In this document: positions 7,797 through 15,205 of the stretch, piece by piece
How the letters are laid out: each line of letters begins with the position of its first letter
Position numbering within the stretch: position 1 is the stretch's first letter
Assembly (NCBI RefSeq): GCF_900116705.1
Contig: NZ_FPBP01000007.1
Location: forward strand, 124,001-188,000
Source: Halomonas korlensis
GTDB lineage: Bacteria; Pseudomonadota; Gammaproteobacteria; Pseudomonadales; Halomonadaceae
Length of the DNA: 64,000 nucleotides
Reading direction: 5' to 3'
Position numbers and translations under genes: made by a program
The notes under the pieces: generated by a model
Told to the model about the DNA's origin: nothing
Seen by the model: the letters and a program-made list of their open reading frames with translations, nothing else
Databases searched by the model: none

Positions 7797-8375
7797 TCAA
7801 TAACGGTAGCGGAGCTCGATCATGTGGAAATCCGCCCCGGTCGTATCCGAGCCATTAACGCCGGCATCGGAATAGTGAAGAAACCGGTAGCCGAGCCCCA
7901 GCTGTCGATATAACGGCCCCCCGATGCCCAGGGTAAGGGCGAACTGGAAGGGCCCACCAAAATCCTGCATACCGAAGCGATGCCGACTGAACAGGGCGCC
8001 TCCCGCGCCCAGGTCCAGGAGGAAGCGCCCATCTTCGCTCCCGAGGGTCAACTCCGGGATGACCGACACGACGAGCGCGTTTTCTCCCACTCCCCGCAAC
8101 AGGCCGGCACTCGCCATCAACCGGGTGCCCATCCCCCAGCCCGAGGTGGCGTAGGTCTCCCAGGGCAGCGCGAAATTGGCCGACAGGTCGTACTCCTCGA
8201 AATCCTCCGGCGCCTCCTCCCCCAGCAGGGTCTTCTCCGAGACTCGGGCACGCAGGCCGAGACTCTGCAATTCCAGGTCATCGGCGAAGCTCGGTGAGGC
8301 AGCGAGCAGGCAAGCGAGGACCATCGCTAACAGCCCGAAAGATACTGAATGGCGAGGCATCCCGATCACTCGCAT
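7797..8375 (-). CDS. PagL-like acyloxyacyl hydrolase (lipid A deacylase family)
   Basis: 192 residues from ATG 8375 (an ATG at 8360 is an alternative). It has a signal peptide (SFGLLAMVLACLLAASPSFA|DD) and a beta-rich outer-membrane-barrel-like body, ending in an aromatic RYRY. The C-terminal GLGYRFLHYSDAG contains the His-x-Ser pair (H167, S169) that matches catalytic His126/Ser128 of PagL. The catalytic Glu is less clear: D182 or E187 follow at +15 and +20 instead of +14. PagL removes the 3-O-acyl chain of lipid A in the outer membrane. Assignment rests mainly on this C-terminal motif. Confidence 0.65.
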   Translation of the reverse strand: MRVIGMPRHSVSFGLLAMVLACLLAASPSFADDLELQSLGLRARVSEKTLLGEEAPEDFEEYDLSANFALPWETYATSGWGMGTRLMASAGLLRGVGENALVVSVIPELTLGSEDGRFLLDLGAGGALFSRHRFGMQDFGGPFQFALTLGIGGPLYRQLGLGYRFLHYSDAGVNGSDTTGADFHMIELRYRY

Positions 8376-8527
8376 CGTAGGCTCACTTGAAGGAAAGACC
8401 CCCCGAGCCGCCTCATGTGAGCGGCGGGAAGCGAGCGCGGCGAGTCGATGACGCTCGGGAAGCGTCGGTGATGCCCGGGCTCCAGCGCACCAACGCCTCA
8501 ATAACCGTCGCCGCTTTGCTGCGCAAA

Positions 8528-8818
8528 TCAGCTTCCGACCCCGTTTGCCAGGACGGCCAGGCCATCGCAGTTATCGAGGCGCAACGCGATGATCTCCTGA
8601 TACTCGGGTGAGTCATACCATCCCTTAGCCGCTTCCTTCGAAGGAAACCGCAGCACCACCGTCACATGCCCGGCATCGCCTTCCACGCCTTCACTTTCGA
8701 AATCTGCCGCGAGTATCTCTGCCCCATGAGCTTCTAGGATGCTCGGCACAGCCGCAAGGTAGGGATCATAGGCTTCCCGATCATTGATCCGGTAGTTGAA
8801 GACAAGATAAGCGGACAT
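8528..8818 (-). CDS. DUF1330 family protein
   Basis: 96 residues starting MSAYLVFNYRINDREAYDPYL, typical of DUF1330 dimeric alpha-beta barrel proteins. The second half reads LRFPSKEAAKGWYDSPEYQEI followed by RLDNC, the most conserved stretch of the family. The start at 8818 is preceded by AAAGGGGGAA about seven bases away. Function is unknown; relatives share the ferredoxin-like fold of small monooxygenases. Confidence 0.88.
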   Translation of the reverse strand: MSAYLVFNYRINDREAYDPYLAAVPSILEAHGAEILAADFESEGVEGDAGHVTVVLRFPSKEAAKGWYDSPEYQEIIALRLDNCDGLAVLANGVGS

Positions 8819-9087
8819 GACGTATTCCCCCTTTCTTACGAGACCCAGAGCCACGGGAAAATGAGGCCGCCTCCCAGTGGGCGGACCATGCTTTTACAGT
8901 CTAGTCGGCTTCGCGGCCCTGGCCGGCAGAATCTGGCGAGGGGAATGGCAAATGCAACACACCGCCCTGGTGATCGCGTCAAGGAAGAGGTAGCCGGCCA
9001 GGATCCTATCATCGCTGTCGAAGAAGACAGTCCGCGGAATGGCAGGCATGCTGGGAGGCTGGCGACACGCGATCCCGGAGGCCACCA

Positions 9088-9609
9088 ATGACAGCACGCC
9101 TGATCGACTTTCAGCAGGAGGATGAGGCGCCGCGCTGGCGGGCCATCAACGATGATGTGATGGGCGGCGTCTCCCGAGGGAATATGCGGGGGGAAGATGG
9201 CGTCGGCGTGTTCAGCGGCGAACTCTCGCTGGAGCATGGCGGCGGTTTCGCCTCGGTACGGCGCGAGCCCGAAGCTTTCGCGCTTGACGACGTCTCAGGC
9301 CTGCGACTCTACGTGCGCGGCGACGGCCGCCGCTACCAGCTGCGCGTGTACAGCAACCAGCTGATCGAAGGTGCCGCTTACCGGGCCGTCTTCCAGACCC
9401 GAGCAGGTGAATGGCAGCGCGTCACCCTGCCCTGGCATGAGTTCGAAGCTGTCTTCCGTGGCCGGCGGCTGGAAGATGCTCCGTCGCTCGACCCCGGGAC
9501 GATCCATCAGGTGGGATTCCTGACCGTCGACCGGCGGTCGGGGCCATTTCGATTGGAGGTGGCGTGGCTCGAAACGCTGGGGACAGATGATGAAGGCAGG
9601 ATCTGGTAA
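9088..9609 (+). CDS. CIA30 family protein
   Basis: 173 residues matching the CIA30 domain (named for mitochondrial complex I intermediate-associated protein 30). Visible features are WRAINDDVMGGVSRGNMRG, GLRLYVRGDGRRYQLRVY, AVFQTRAGEWQRVTLPWHEF and IHQVGFLTVDRRSGPFRLEV. The fold is a galactose-binding-like beta-sandwich; the bacterial role is not established. GGAGG lies about seven bases before ATG 9088. A divergent in-frame piece of a second CIA30 gene survives at 10375-10430. Confidence 0.85.
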   Translation: MTARLIDFQQEDEAPRWRAINDDVMGGVSRGNMRGEDGVGVFSGELSLEHGGGFASVRREPEAFALDDVSGLRLYVRGDGRRYQLRVYSNQLIEGAAYRAVFQTRAGEWQRVTLPWHEFEAVFRGRRLEDAPSLDPGTIHQVGFLTVDRRSGPFRLEVAWLETLGTDDEGRIW

Positions 9610-9689
9610 GAAGGGGAAGAATGTACCCTTCGACTTTGGGCAAGCTCGTAGCCGCGAAGCGGCAAGGCCGCCTCACGTCGAGGCTGTTG

Positions 9690-10307
9690 TCAGGCGCTGG
9701 GGCCTATCGCCTTCTTCATCAGCATCCAATTTCCGGTGTGGGGGCAGCGAGGAAACGAGACGATCGGTCGCTGCGCGATGACTTGGTAACCAAGCTGTTC
9801 GTAAAGCTTTCGCGCTCGAGCGTTATCTTGCGCCACAATCAGGCTCAGTGCCTTGGCATTGGAGGCGTTGGCGAGATGCTCTGCCCATTCCATGAGCTTA
9901 CGCCCCACTCCCTGCCCGCGAAACGTCGAGTCCGTGGCCACGGCGTTGACGTACCACGAGCCGGGTACCAGCGCCTCAAGTTCGACGAGCGGCCGCACGA
10001 CGGAAGGAATTTCGTCCGATGGGCCGGTTTCATCGGAATCAGGCAATCGGTATCCGAGCAGCATACCGGCGATTGTGCCGTCATAGGTGGCGACATAGGC
10101 GTTCGTATAACTGAAGCCGCCTTCCGTTCGGGCCACCCGACGAGCACCAAACGTCATGACATCCTCGTCCGGACCGACCATGCGCTCCCAGAGATAAGCA
10201 GGGATCCCCTCCCCTGCGATGTTCATGAGTTCGGCCAGTTTTGGCGAGTCCTCTACCTTGGCCTTGCGTATCGTCAATGTCATGGCCTGTTCACTGAATT
10301 CGGTCAT
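9690..10307 (-). CDS. GNAT-family N-acetyltransferase
   Basis: 205 residues. It opens LTIRKAKVEDSPKLAELMN and carries the acetyl-CoA motif VNAVATDSTFRGQGVGRKLM (RGQGVG loop), then SLIVAQDNARARKLYEQLGY, the usual motif B. This is the layout of RimI-like acetyltransferases of unknown acceptor. Two starts are possible, 10307 or 10283 (MTLTIRK); neither has a strong ribosome binding site. It converges on the CIA30 gene with an 80-base gap. Confidence 0.85.
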   Translation of the reverse strand: MTEFSEQAMTLTIRKAKVEDSPKLAELMNIAGEGIPAYLWERMVGPDEDVMTFGARRVARTEGGFSYTNAYVATYDGTIAGMLLGYRLPDSDETGPSDEIPSVVRPLVELEALVPGSWYVNAVATDSTFRGQGVGRKLMEWAEHLANASNAKALSLIVAQDNARARKLYEQLGYQVIAQRPIVSFPRCPHTGNWMLMKKAIGPSA

Positions 10308-10374
10308 GGCTTAAGCCATGCGGAACTTCCTATCAACAGCTTAATCCCTCAGCGGCTGAGCGCCAGCGGAGCCG

Positions 10375-10430
10375 GGCGGCGGCCTCTCCCGAGGAGAAAT
10401 GGGTGAGGAAGACAGCGTCGGCGTGATTGG
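10375..10430 (+). pseudogene. Fragment of a CIA30-like gene
   Basis: In frame the segment reads GGGLSRGEMGEEDSVGVI, matching MGGVSRGNMRGEDGVGVF of the intact CIA30 gene at 9088-9609. Nucleotide similarity is also visible (TCTCCCGAGG and CGTCGGCGTG are identical). Upstream, CGCCAGCGGAGCC resembles CGCTGGCGGGCC of the intact gene after an apparent 18-base deletion. Frame conservation with substitutions indicates an old paralogue of which only this piece is left. Confidence 0.65.
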
Positions 10431-10438
10431 TTCGGGTG

Positions 10439-10612
10439 GGACTCACCGGCCCTGACGGCAATCCGGTTGAGCAGGTCGTTGCGAAGCTGAGAGTGCTGCT
10501 GCGCAAGGCCGCCGCCCGAACCGTCGATACGCTTTGGTGGACGATTGGCTCCCAACTCGACCGGTTCACCGTCAGCGAATGCGAGCGCTATATTCTGTAG
10601 TGCGGCTATGGC
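10439..10612 (+). pseudogene. 3' remnant of an IS630-family transposase
   Basis: The frame encodes LTGPDGNPVEQVVAKLRVLL, then RKAAARTVDTLWWTIGSQLD, then FTVSECERYIL-stop-CGYG. This matches the conserved C-terminus of IS630/Tc1-mariner transposases (PDLNPIEQVFAKLK..LLRKA..RTV, ending ANYxxxxGY). The DDE motif region is missing, a stop (10598-10600) lies just before the usual terminal Gly-Tyr, and no inverted repeats were identified, so it is not functional. Confidence 0.8.
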
Positions 10613-10682
10613 CGGGTAGTGTGGGAAAGCTCTAAAAGACCTCACATTAAACTGTACTTATCACATAGCGACGGAGAACGTT

Positions 10683-11456
10683 ATGCTGGGTGCTATTCTT
10701 GGTGACATCATCGGCTCGGTCCACGAAGGGGCCGGGACCAAGCATCGTGACTTTCCTCTCTTCGTCGCACAGAGCACCTTCACCGACGATACCGTGCTCA
10801 GCGTGGCCGTTGCCGAGGCGCTGCTGCACGGCGGCGATTACGTCCCCCACTTCCATGCCTATTATCATCGCTACCCCGGCGCCGGCTTCGGCGGCAATTT
10901 CGCACGCTGGGCCGAGCGCCGCGACACGACGCCCTATTACAGCTGGGGCAACGGCTCGGCAATGCGCGTAAGCCCCGTGGGCTTCGCGGCGACCTCGCTC
11001 GACGACGCCCTGGCCGAAGCCAAACGCAGCGCCTCGGTCACTCACAACCACCCCGACGGAATCCGCGGTGCCCAGGCCGTGGCGGCGGCCATTTATTTGG
11101 CACGCGACGGTGCCGGCAAGGCCCAGATCAAGCGCCAGATTGCTTCGCGCTTCGGCTACGACCTCGATACCCGCCTGGATGCCCTGCGCCCCGGCTACCG
11201 GTTCGACGTTTCCTGCCAAGGCTCGGTGCCGCCGTCGATCGTCGCCTTTCTCGAAAGCGACAGCGTCGAGAGCGCAATTCGCAACGCCATCTCGCTGGGC
11301 GGCGATGCCGACACCATGGCCTGTATCGCCGGCGGCATCGCCGAGGCCTTCCATGGAGGCTTGCCGGACGAGCTGCACAAGGAAGCCATGCGCCGGCTCG
11401 ATTCACCGCTGCGCGACGTCGTCGACGCTTTCCGCGCTCGTTTCATGACCGTCTGA
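10683..11456 (+). CDS. ADP-ribosylglycohydrolase family protein
   Basis: 257 residues. The family's metal-binding residues are present: the N-terminal GAILGDIIGS, TDDT at 34-37, and GGDADTMA at 206-213. HNHPDGIRGAQAVAAAIY in the middle is also typical. DraG/ARH3-type enzymes hydrolyse ADP-ribose from proteins or related conjugates using two Mg or Mn ions. The start is preceded by GGAG seven bases upstream. No ADP-ribosyltransferase partner or nitrogenase gene is nearby, so the substrate is open. Confidence 0.88.
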   Translation: MLGAILGDIIGSVHEGAGTKHRDFPLFVAQSTFTDDTVLSVAVAEALLHGGDYVPHFHAYYHRYPGAGFGGNFARWAERRDTTPYYSWGNGSAMRVSPVGFAATSLDDALAEAKRSASVTHNHPDGIRGAQAVAAAIYLARDGAGKAQIKRQIASRFGYDLDTRLDALRPGYRFDVSCQGSVPPSIVAFLESDSVESAIRNAISLGGDADTMACIAGGIAEAFHGGLPDELHKEAMRRLDSPLRDVVDAFRARFMTV

Positions 11457-11463
11457 TCCGACG

Positions 11464-13401
11464 CTATGTCTCCTCGCGCACCAGATTGATCAGGCTGCCG
11501 AAGCGGATCATGTCGATCTGACGCTTGGACAGGTCGTGGTGCAGGGTGTAGCGCTGCTCCTTGGTGCGGTTGTGCAGGGTAACCTCGTCGCCTTTGCCGA
11601 GGGCCGCCACGACGTCGTCCAGAACCAACTCGTCATCCTGGTCGCAGGCATCGAGGTCGTCGGGATTGGCGAAGGTCAGCGGCACGACGCCAAAGTTGGC
11701 GAGGTTCTGCCTGTGGATACGGCCGTAGGAGATCGCACACACCGCGCGCAAGCCCAGGTAGCGAGGGGCGATGGCGGCGTGTTCACGGCTCGAACCCTGG
11801 CCGTAGTTCCGCCCGGCGACGAGGAAGAAGCCGTCTCCGTCGAGCGCCTTGGCGCGCTGGCTGAAGTCGGGGTCGACGGCCCGAAACACATAGTCTGCGA
11901 TGGCCGGGATGTTGCTGCGCAGCGGCAGCACCTCGGCCCCGGCGGGCATGATCTCGTCGGTGGAGACGTCGTCACCGAGCTTGAGCATCACCGGACCAGC
12001 GAACTCAGCCGGGATGGGCTCGAAGTCCGGCAGGCTCTTCACGTTGGGGCCCTTGATCAGCTCCACCAGGCCGCTGTCCTCGGCGGGGGGCACGAGCATC
12101 TCGCGGTTGATGGCGAGCCGCTCGGGTTCTTCGAACCGTGGGTATGCCATGTCCAGTTCGCGGGGGTCGGCGATCCGGCCGGTCAGGGCGGCGGCGGTGG
12201 CGGTTTCCGGGCTGCACAGGAAAACCCGGTCCTCGGGAGTGCCCGAGCGGCCCGGGAAGTTGCGCGGTACGGTGCGCAGACTGTTGCGGCCCGTGGCCGG
12301 CGCCTGGCCCATGCCGATGCAGCCGTTGCAGCCGGCCTGGTGCAGGCGGGCACCGGCGCGGATCAGCCGCGACAGGTAGCCATGACTGGCAAGGTTCTCG
12401 AGGATCTGGCGCGACGTGGGGTTGACGTCGAAGGAGACCCCCGGGGGTATCCGGCGGCCCTCGGCCATCATCGCCGGCACAGCAAAGTCGCGAAAGCCCG
12501 GATTGGCCGAGGAACCCACGTAGGCCTGATAGATCTCCTCGCCGGCCACTTCGCGCACCGGCTTGACGTTGCCGGGGCTGCTGGGCAGGGCGATCAGCGG
12601 CTCCAGCGTCGACAGGTCCAACACGACATGCTCATCGTAGTCGGCGCCGTCATCGGCAAGCAGCTCCTGCCAGGCGTCGCCGCGCTGCTGACGCTCCAGG
12701 AAGCGTTTCACCTCGCTGTCGGCGGGAAACACCGAGGTCGTGGCTCCCATCTCGGTGCCCATGTTGGCGATCACGTGACGGTCCATGGCGGACAGGGCAT
12801 CGAGGCCGGGGCCGTAGTACTCGAAGACCCTACCGACGCCACCCTTGACGTCGAAGCGGCGCAGCATCTCCAGCACCACGTCCTTGGCGCTGACCCAGTC
12901 GGGTAACTCGCCGGTCAACTCCACCCCCACTACTTTGGGCATGTTGAGATAGAGCGGTTTGCCGGCCATGGCCAGGGCCACCTCCAGGCCGCCGGCACCG
13001 ATGGCGAACATGCTCAGTGCCCCGGCGGCCGGGGTATGGCTGTCCGAGCCGACCAGGGTCTTGCCGGGCATGCCGAAGCACTCCTGATGGACCGGGTGGC
13101 TGACGCCGTTGCCGGCCGGGCTGAACCAGGCGCCGAACTTGCGACAGGCGCTCTGCAGGAACAGATGGTCGTCGGGGTTCTTGAAGTCTTCCTGCAGGAG
13201 GTTGTGGTCGACGTACTGGGCCGAGAGCTCGGTGCGCACGCGCCCGATCTGCATGGCCTCGAATTCCAGCATCACCAGAGTGCCGGTGGCGTCCTGGGTC
13301 AGGGTCTGATCAATGGCAAGCCCGATCTCCTCGCCCGGCTCCATCCTGCCTGACAGCAGGTGGGATTCGATCAGCTTGCGGGTCACGTTGAGCCGTGTCA
13401 T
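11464..13401 (-). CDS. Aconitate hydratase, short alternate type
   Basis: 645 residues from ATG 13401 (GGGAG seven bases upstream). It has the aconitase layout without linker expansion: an N-terminal [4Fe-4S] region with GSDSHT (118-123), a cluster CxxC at C358/C361 (AGCNGCIGMGQ), and a C-terminal swivel domain with the substrate loop QGSSREHAAIAPRYLG. At the position of the first cluster cysteine of mitochondrial aconitase (GSCTN) it reads GSSAN (296-300). A cysteine at 396 (VFLCSPETATAAALTG) may substitute. The size and these features fit the 'alternate' aconitase family. It should interconvert citrate and isocitrate, but a related hydro-lyase role cannot be excluded. Confidence 0.85.
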   Translation of the reverse strand: MTRLNVTRKLIESHLLSGRMEPGEEIGLAIDQTLTQDATGTLVMLEFEAMQIGRVRTELSAQYVDHNLLQEDFKNPDDHLFLQSACRKFGAWFSPAGNGVSHPVHQECFGMPGKTLVGSDSHTPAAGALSMFAIGAGGLEVALAMAGKPLYLNMPKVVGVELTGELPDWVSAKDVVLEMLRRFDVKGGVGRVFEYYGPGLDALSAMDRHVIANMGTEMGATTSVFPADSEVKRFLERQQRGDAWQELLADDGADYDEHVVLDLSTLEPLIALPSSPGNVKPVREVAGEEIYQAYVGSSANPGFRDFAVPAMMAEGRRIPPGVSFDVNPTSRQILENLASHGYLSRLIRAGARLHQAGCNGCIGMGQAPATGRNSLRTVPRNFPGRSGTPEDRVFLCSPETATAAALTGRIADPRELDMAYPRFEEPERLAINREMLVPPAEDSGLVELIKGPNVKSLPDFEPIPAEFAGPVMLKLGDDVSTDEIMPAGAEVLPLRSNIPAIADYVFRAVDPDFSQRAKALDGDGFFLVAGRNYGQGSSREHAAIAPRYLGLRAVCAISYGRIHRQNLANFGVVPLTFANPDDLDACDQDDELVLDDVVAALGKGDEVTLHNRTKEQRYTLHHDLSKRQIDMIRFGSLINLVREET

Positions 13402-13599
13402 GACGCGCTCCCGTCGGGGTTTTGCCTTCAGTCTAGCAGTCCAGGAACCGACCACCGCGTTGCCGCGGTCACGCCCCTCGGACAGTACGTAAACCGAGGC
13501 CGGCGTTCGCGGTTTTCGGCTTTACATGACGGTTAACCCTCTGCTACGCCAAAGGAGCGTCTAACGTTGATGCGCTCTCTCGACCACAGGAGGTGTCAG

Positions 13600-14595
13600 A
13601 TGGCGACTTACATCGAGAAAGGCGATATCTATTTCTTCTACCGGCCCAAGGTCAACGTGGACAAGGTGCAGGGGCTGGATGATGTGCAGCGTCTGCATGT
13701 GGTGCTGGCGCCCGATGATGAAGATATCGCTCGGCTGTTCGTGGTGGGCAAGAAGCGTATGCCGGAAATCCTCAAGGGTAAGCAGAAATCCACCGCGCGC
13801 GAGTGGATGATGAATGATATGACGGGCAAGCCGAAGGAAGTCGGCGAGGCCCTGGCGCCGCTCGAGTATGAGACCAAGACCCGCGGCGAGCAGGAACAGG
13901 GCGAGGCCATTCCCGTCGGTGAGGGCCGCTATGCGATCTTCGAGCGCGACAGCAGCACCCGCCTCGCCTACCGGCTATCCAGCCCGGACAAACCCGGCAA
14001 AGCCCAGCAGGAATTGGGAATACTGGCGGAGGCGAGCTTTATCATCTCGGTGCGCAACCCCTCCCTCGATGTGCCTGGCTTTCCGGATTCCAAACCAAAC
14101 TATCCCAAGCGTTTGCAGGACAAGTTCGCCGACAAGCGCTGGATAAATATCGATGATGGCAAGCTCCTCGATTACCCGAGCGCCCAGTTTCTGCTTATCG
14201 GCGCACATGATGCGCTAAGCGAGGAAGACGTCACGATCAGCGGCAAGGCGAAGCTGTTCAAGACCCTGGGACTCAACAAGCGCGATTGGCCTACGGCAGT
14301 ACTCGAGGCCGGCAAGCTCGCGGAGCCGCAAATGAAGCCCGGGAGTCACGAGCCCAAGGGCGACCGCAGCAAGGGCGGCGAGCGCGGCGGCAAGGCGGCC
14401 CGCGACACTTCGTCGGCGGCCGGCATCGCCCAGGCGCTCAAGGGGGTGGATTTCCCCTGCGGCAAGGCCGAGCTGATCAAGCAGGCCAAGGCCAACCATG
14501 CCACGGACGAGATCATCGAGGTACTCAATGAATTTCCCCGCCGGCAATACCAGACGATGGCCGACATCCAGAAAGCGGTCGGAGAGGTGCGCTGA
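13600..14595 (+). CDS. Uncharacterised protein with C-terminal DUF2795 domain
   Basis: 331 residues from ATG 13600, chosen because AGGAGG lies seven bases upstream. Residues 1-225 are an unassigned domain (starting YIEKGDIYFFYRPKVNVDKV; later YAIFERDSSTRLAYRLSSPD and QFLLIGAHDALSEEDV). A Lys/Gly-rich linker (~245-272) follows. Residues ~275-331 are one DUF2795 unit: ALKGVDFPCGKAELIKQAKA then FPRRQYQTMADIQKAV. The stop overlaps the next start by one base (TGATG), so the two genes are translationally coupled. A nucleic-acid or protein-stability role is possible, but function is unknown. Confidence 0.8.
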   Translation: MATYIEKGDIYFFYRPKVNVDKVQGLDDVQRLHVVLAPDDEDIARLFVVGKKRMPEILKGKQKSTAREWMMNDMTGKPKEVGEALAPLEYETKTRGEQEQGEAIPVGEGRYAIFERDSSTRLAYRLSSPDKPGKAQQELGILAEASFIISVRNPSLDVPGFPDSKPNYPKRLQDKFADKRWINIDDGKLLDYPSAQFLLIGAHDALSEEDVTISGKAKLFKTLGLNKRDWPTAVLEAGKLAEPQMKPGSHEPKGDRSKGGERGGKAARDTSSAAGIAQALKGVDFPCGKAELIKQAKANHATDEIIEVLNEFPRRQYQTMADIQKAVGEVR

Positions 14596-15122
14596 TGGCA
14601 CAGTTCAGATGTGAAATCTGTGGTGAGGGGTTCGAGCAGAAATCCCGCTACGAGCGGCACATGCAGACGTCTCACCCCAAGCAGGCGGTGTCGGCTGCCG
14701 ATATCGAGAAAACGCTGAAAGGCGTCGACTTTCCCAGGACTCGTGACGGGTTGCTCGATCGCGTGGGCGACGAGGCACAGCCTGTGCGTGAGATCCTCGA
14801 ACAGCTGCCCAACCGGGAATATCGGGACGCTGCCGAAGTCGCACGCGCCTTCGGCGAACTGCGTACTCACAAGAAGGCACCCGACAACCAACCAAGCAAG
14901 ACCGGCGGCCAACAGGCCATGCAGGCGTCCTCATCGACGCCCTCCGCCGCGCGCCTCGCCAGTCTGTTTGCCGGTATCGACTTTCCGGTCAACGGTGACG
15001 AACTCAAGCGTTACGCCCGTCCGAAGGCCAGCAAGCAGGAAATGCAGATTCTGGAAAAGTTCGGCGGGCATACGTACCACAACATGGCCGATGTCACCAA
15101 GGAGCTGAACAGGGTGAGCTAA
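14595..15122 (+). CDS. C2H2 zinc-finger protein with two DUF2795 domains
   Basis: 175 residues. Residues 4-27 are a textbook C2H2 finger: C6-x2-C9-x12-H22-x4-H27, with the core hydrophobics F4, F13 and Y19 (leucine position) in register. Two DUF2795 units follow: ~36-90 (LKGVDFPRTRDGLLDRVGDE, LPNREYRDAAEVARAF) and ~117-173 (FAGIDFPVNGDELKRYARPK, HTYHNMADVTKEL). A low-complexity linker rich in Ser/Gln/Pro lies between. Classical C2H2 fingers are uncommon in bacteria. Together with 13600-14595 it forms a coupled operon of DUF2795 proteins. DNA binding by the finger is an inference. Confidence 0.85.
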   Translation: MAQFRCEICGEGFEQKSRYERHMQTSHPKQAVSAADIEKTLKGVDFPRTRDGLLDRVGDEAQPVREILEQLPNREYRDAAEVARAFGELRTHKKAPDNQPSKTGGQQAMQASSSTPSAARLASLFAGIDFPVNGDELKRYARPKASKQEMQILEKFGGHTYHNMADVTKELNRVS

Positions 15123-15205
15123 GACAACGCGCCAAGTCTTGCTGTCGACCTTGATTGGCCTATGACGCGCATGCCCGAGCGATCGCCACCGCCTGAGGGT
15201 TCGCA

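Larger units (their letters stand above)
10308..10682. other. Gene-free spacer carrying two gene remnants
   Basis: This 375-base interval lies between a GNAT gene and the ADP-ribosylglycohydrolase gene. It holds a fragment of a CIA30 paralogue (10375-10430) directly followed by the 3' tail of an IS630-type transposase gene (about 10439-10612). The last ~70 bases before ATG 10683 presumably contain the glycohydrolase promoter; I see no strong box. Confidence 0.6.

Noticed and set aside
6275..7858. A 527-residue plus-strand open frame
   Set aside because: Antisense to the OsmC-YcaO gene, Arg/His-rich and lacking motifs.
11536..12906. A 456-residue plus-strand open frame
   Set aside because: Antisense to the aconitase gene, which has full motif support.
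13489..13525. Bulged inverted repeat GTAAA-CCGA / TCGG-C-TTTAC between aconitase and the DUF2795 operon
   Set aside because: Short, with a bulge and GC-rich loop; not strong enough to call an operator or aptamer.
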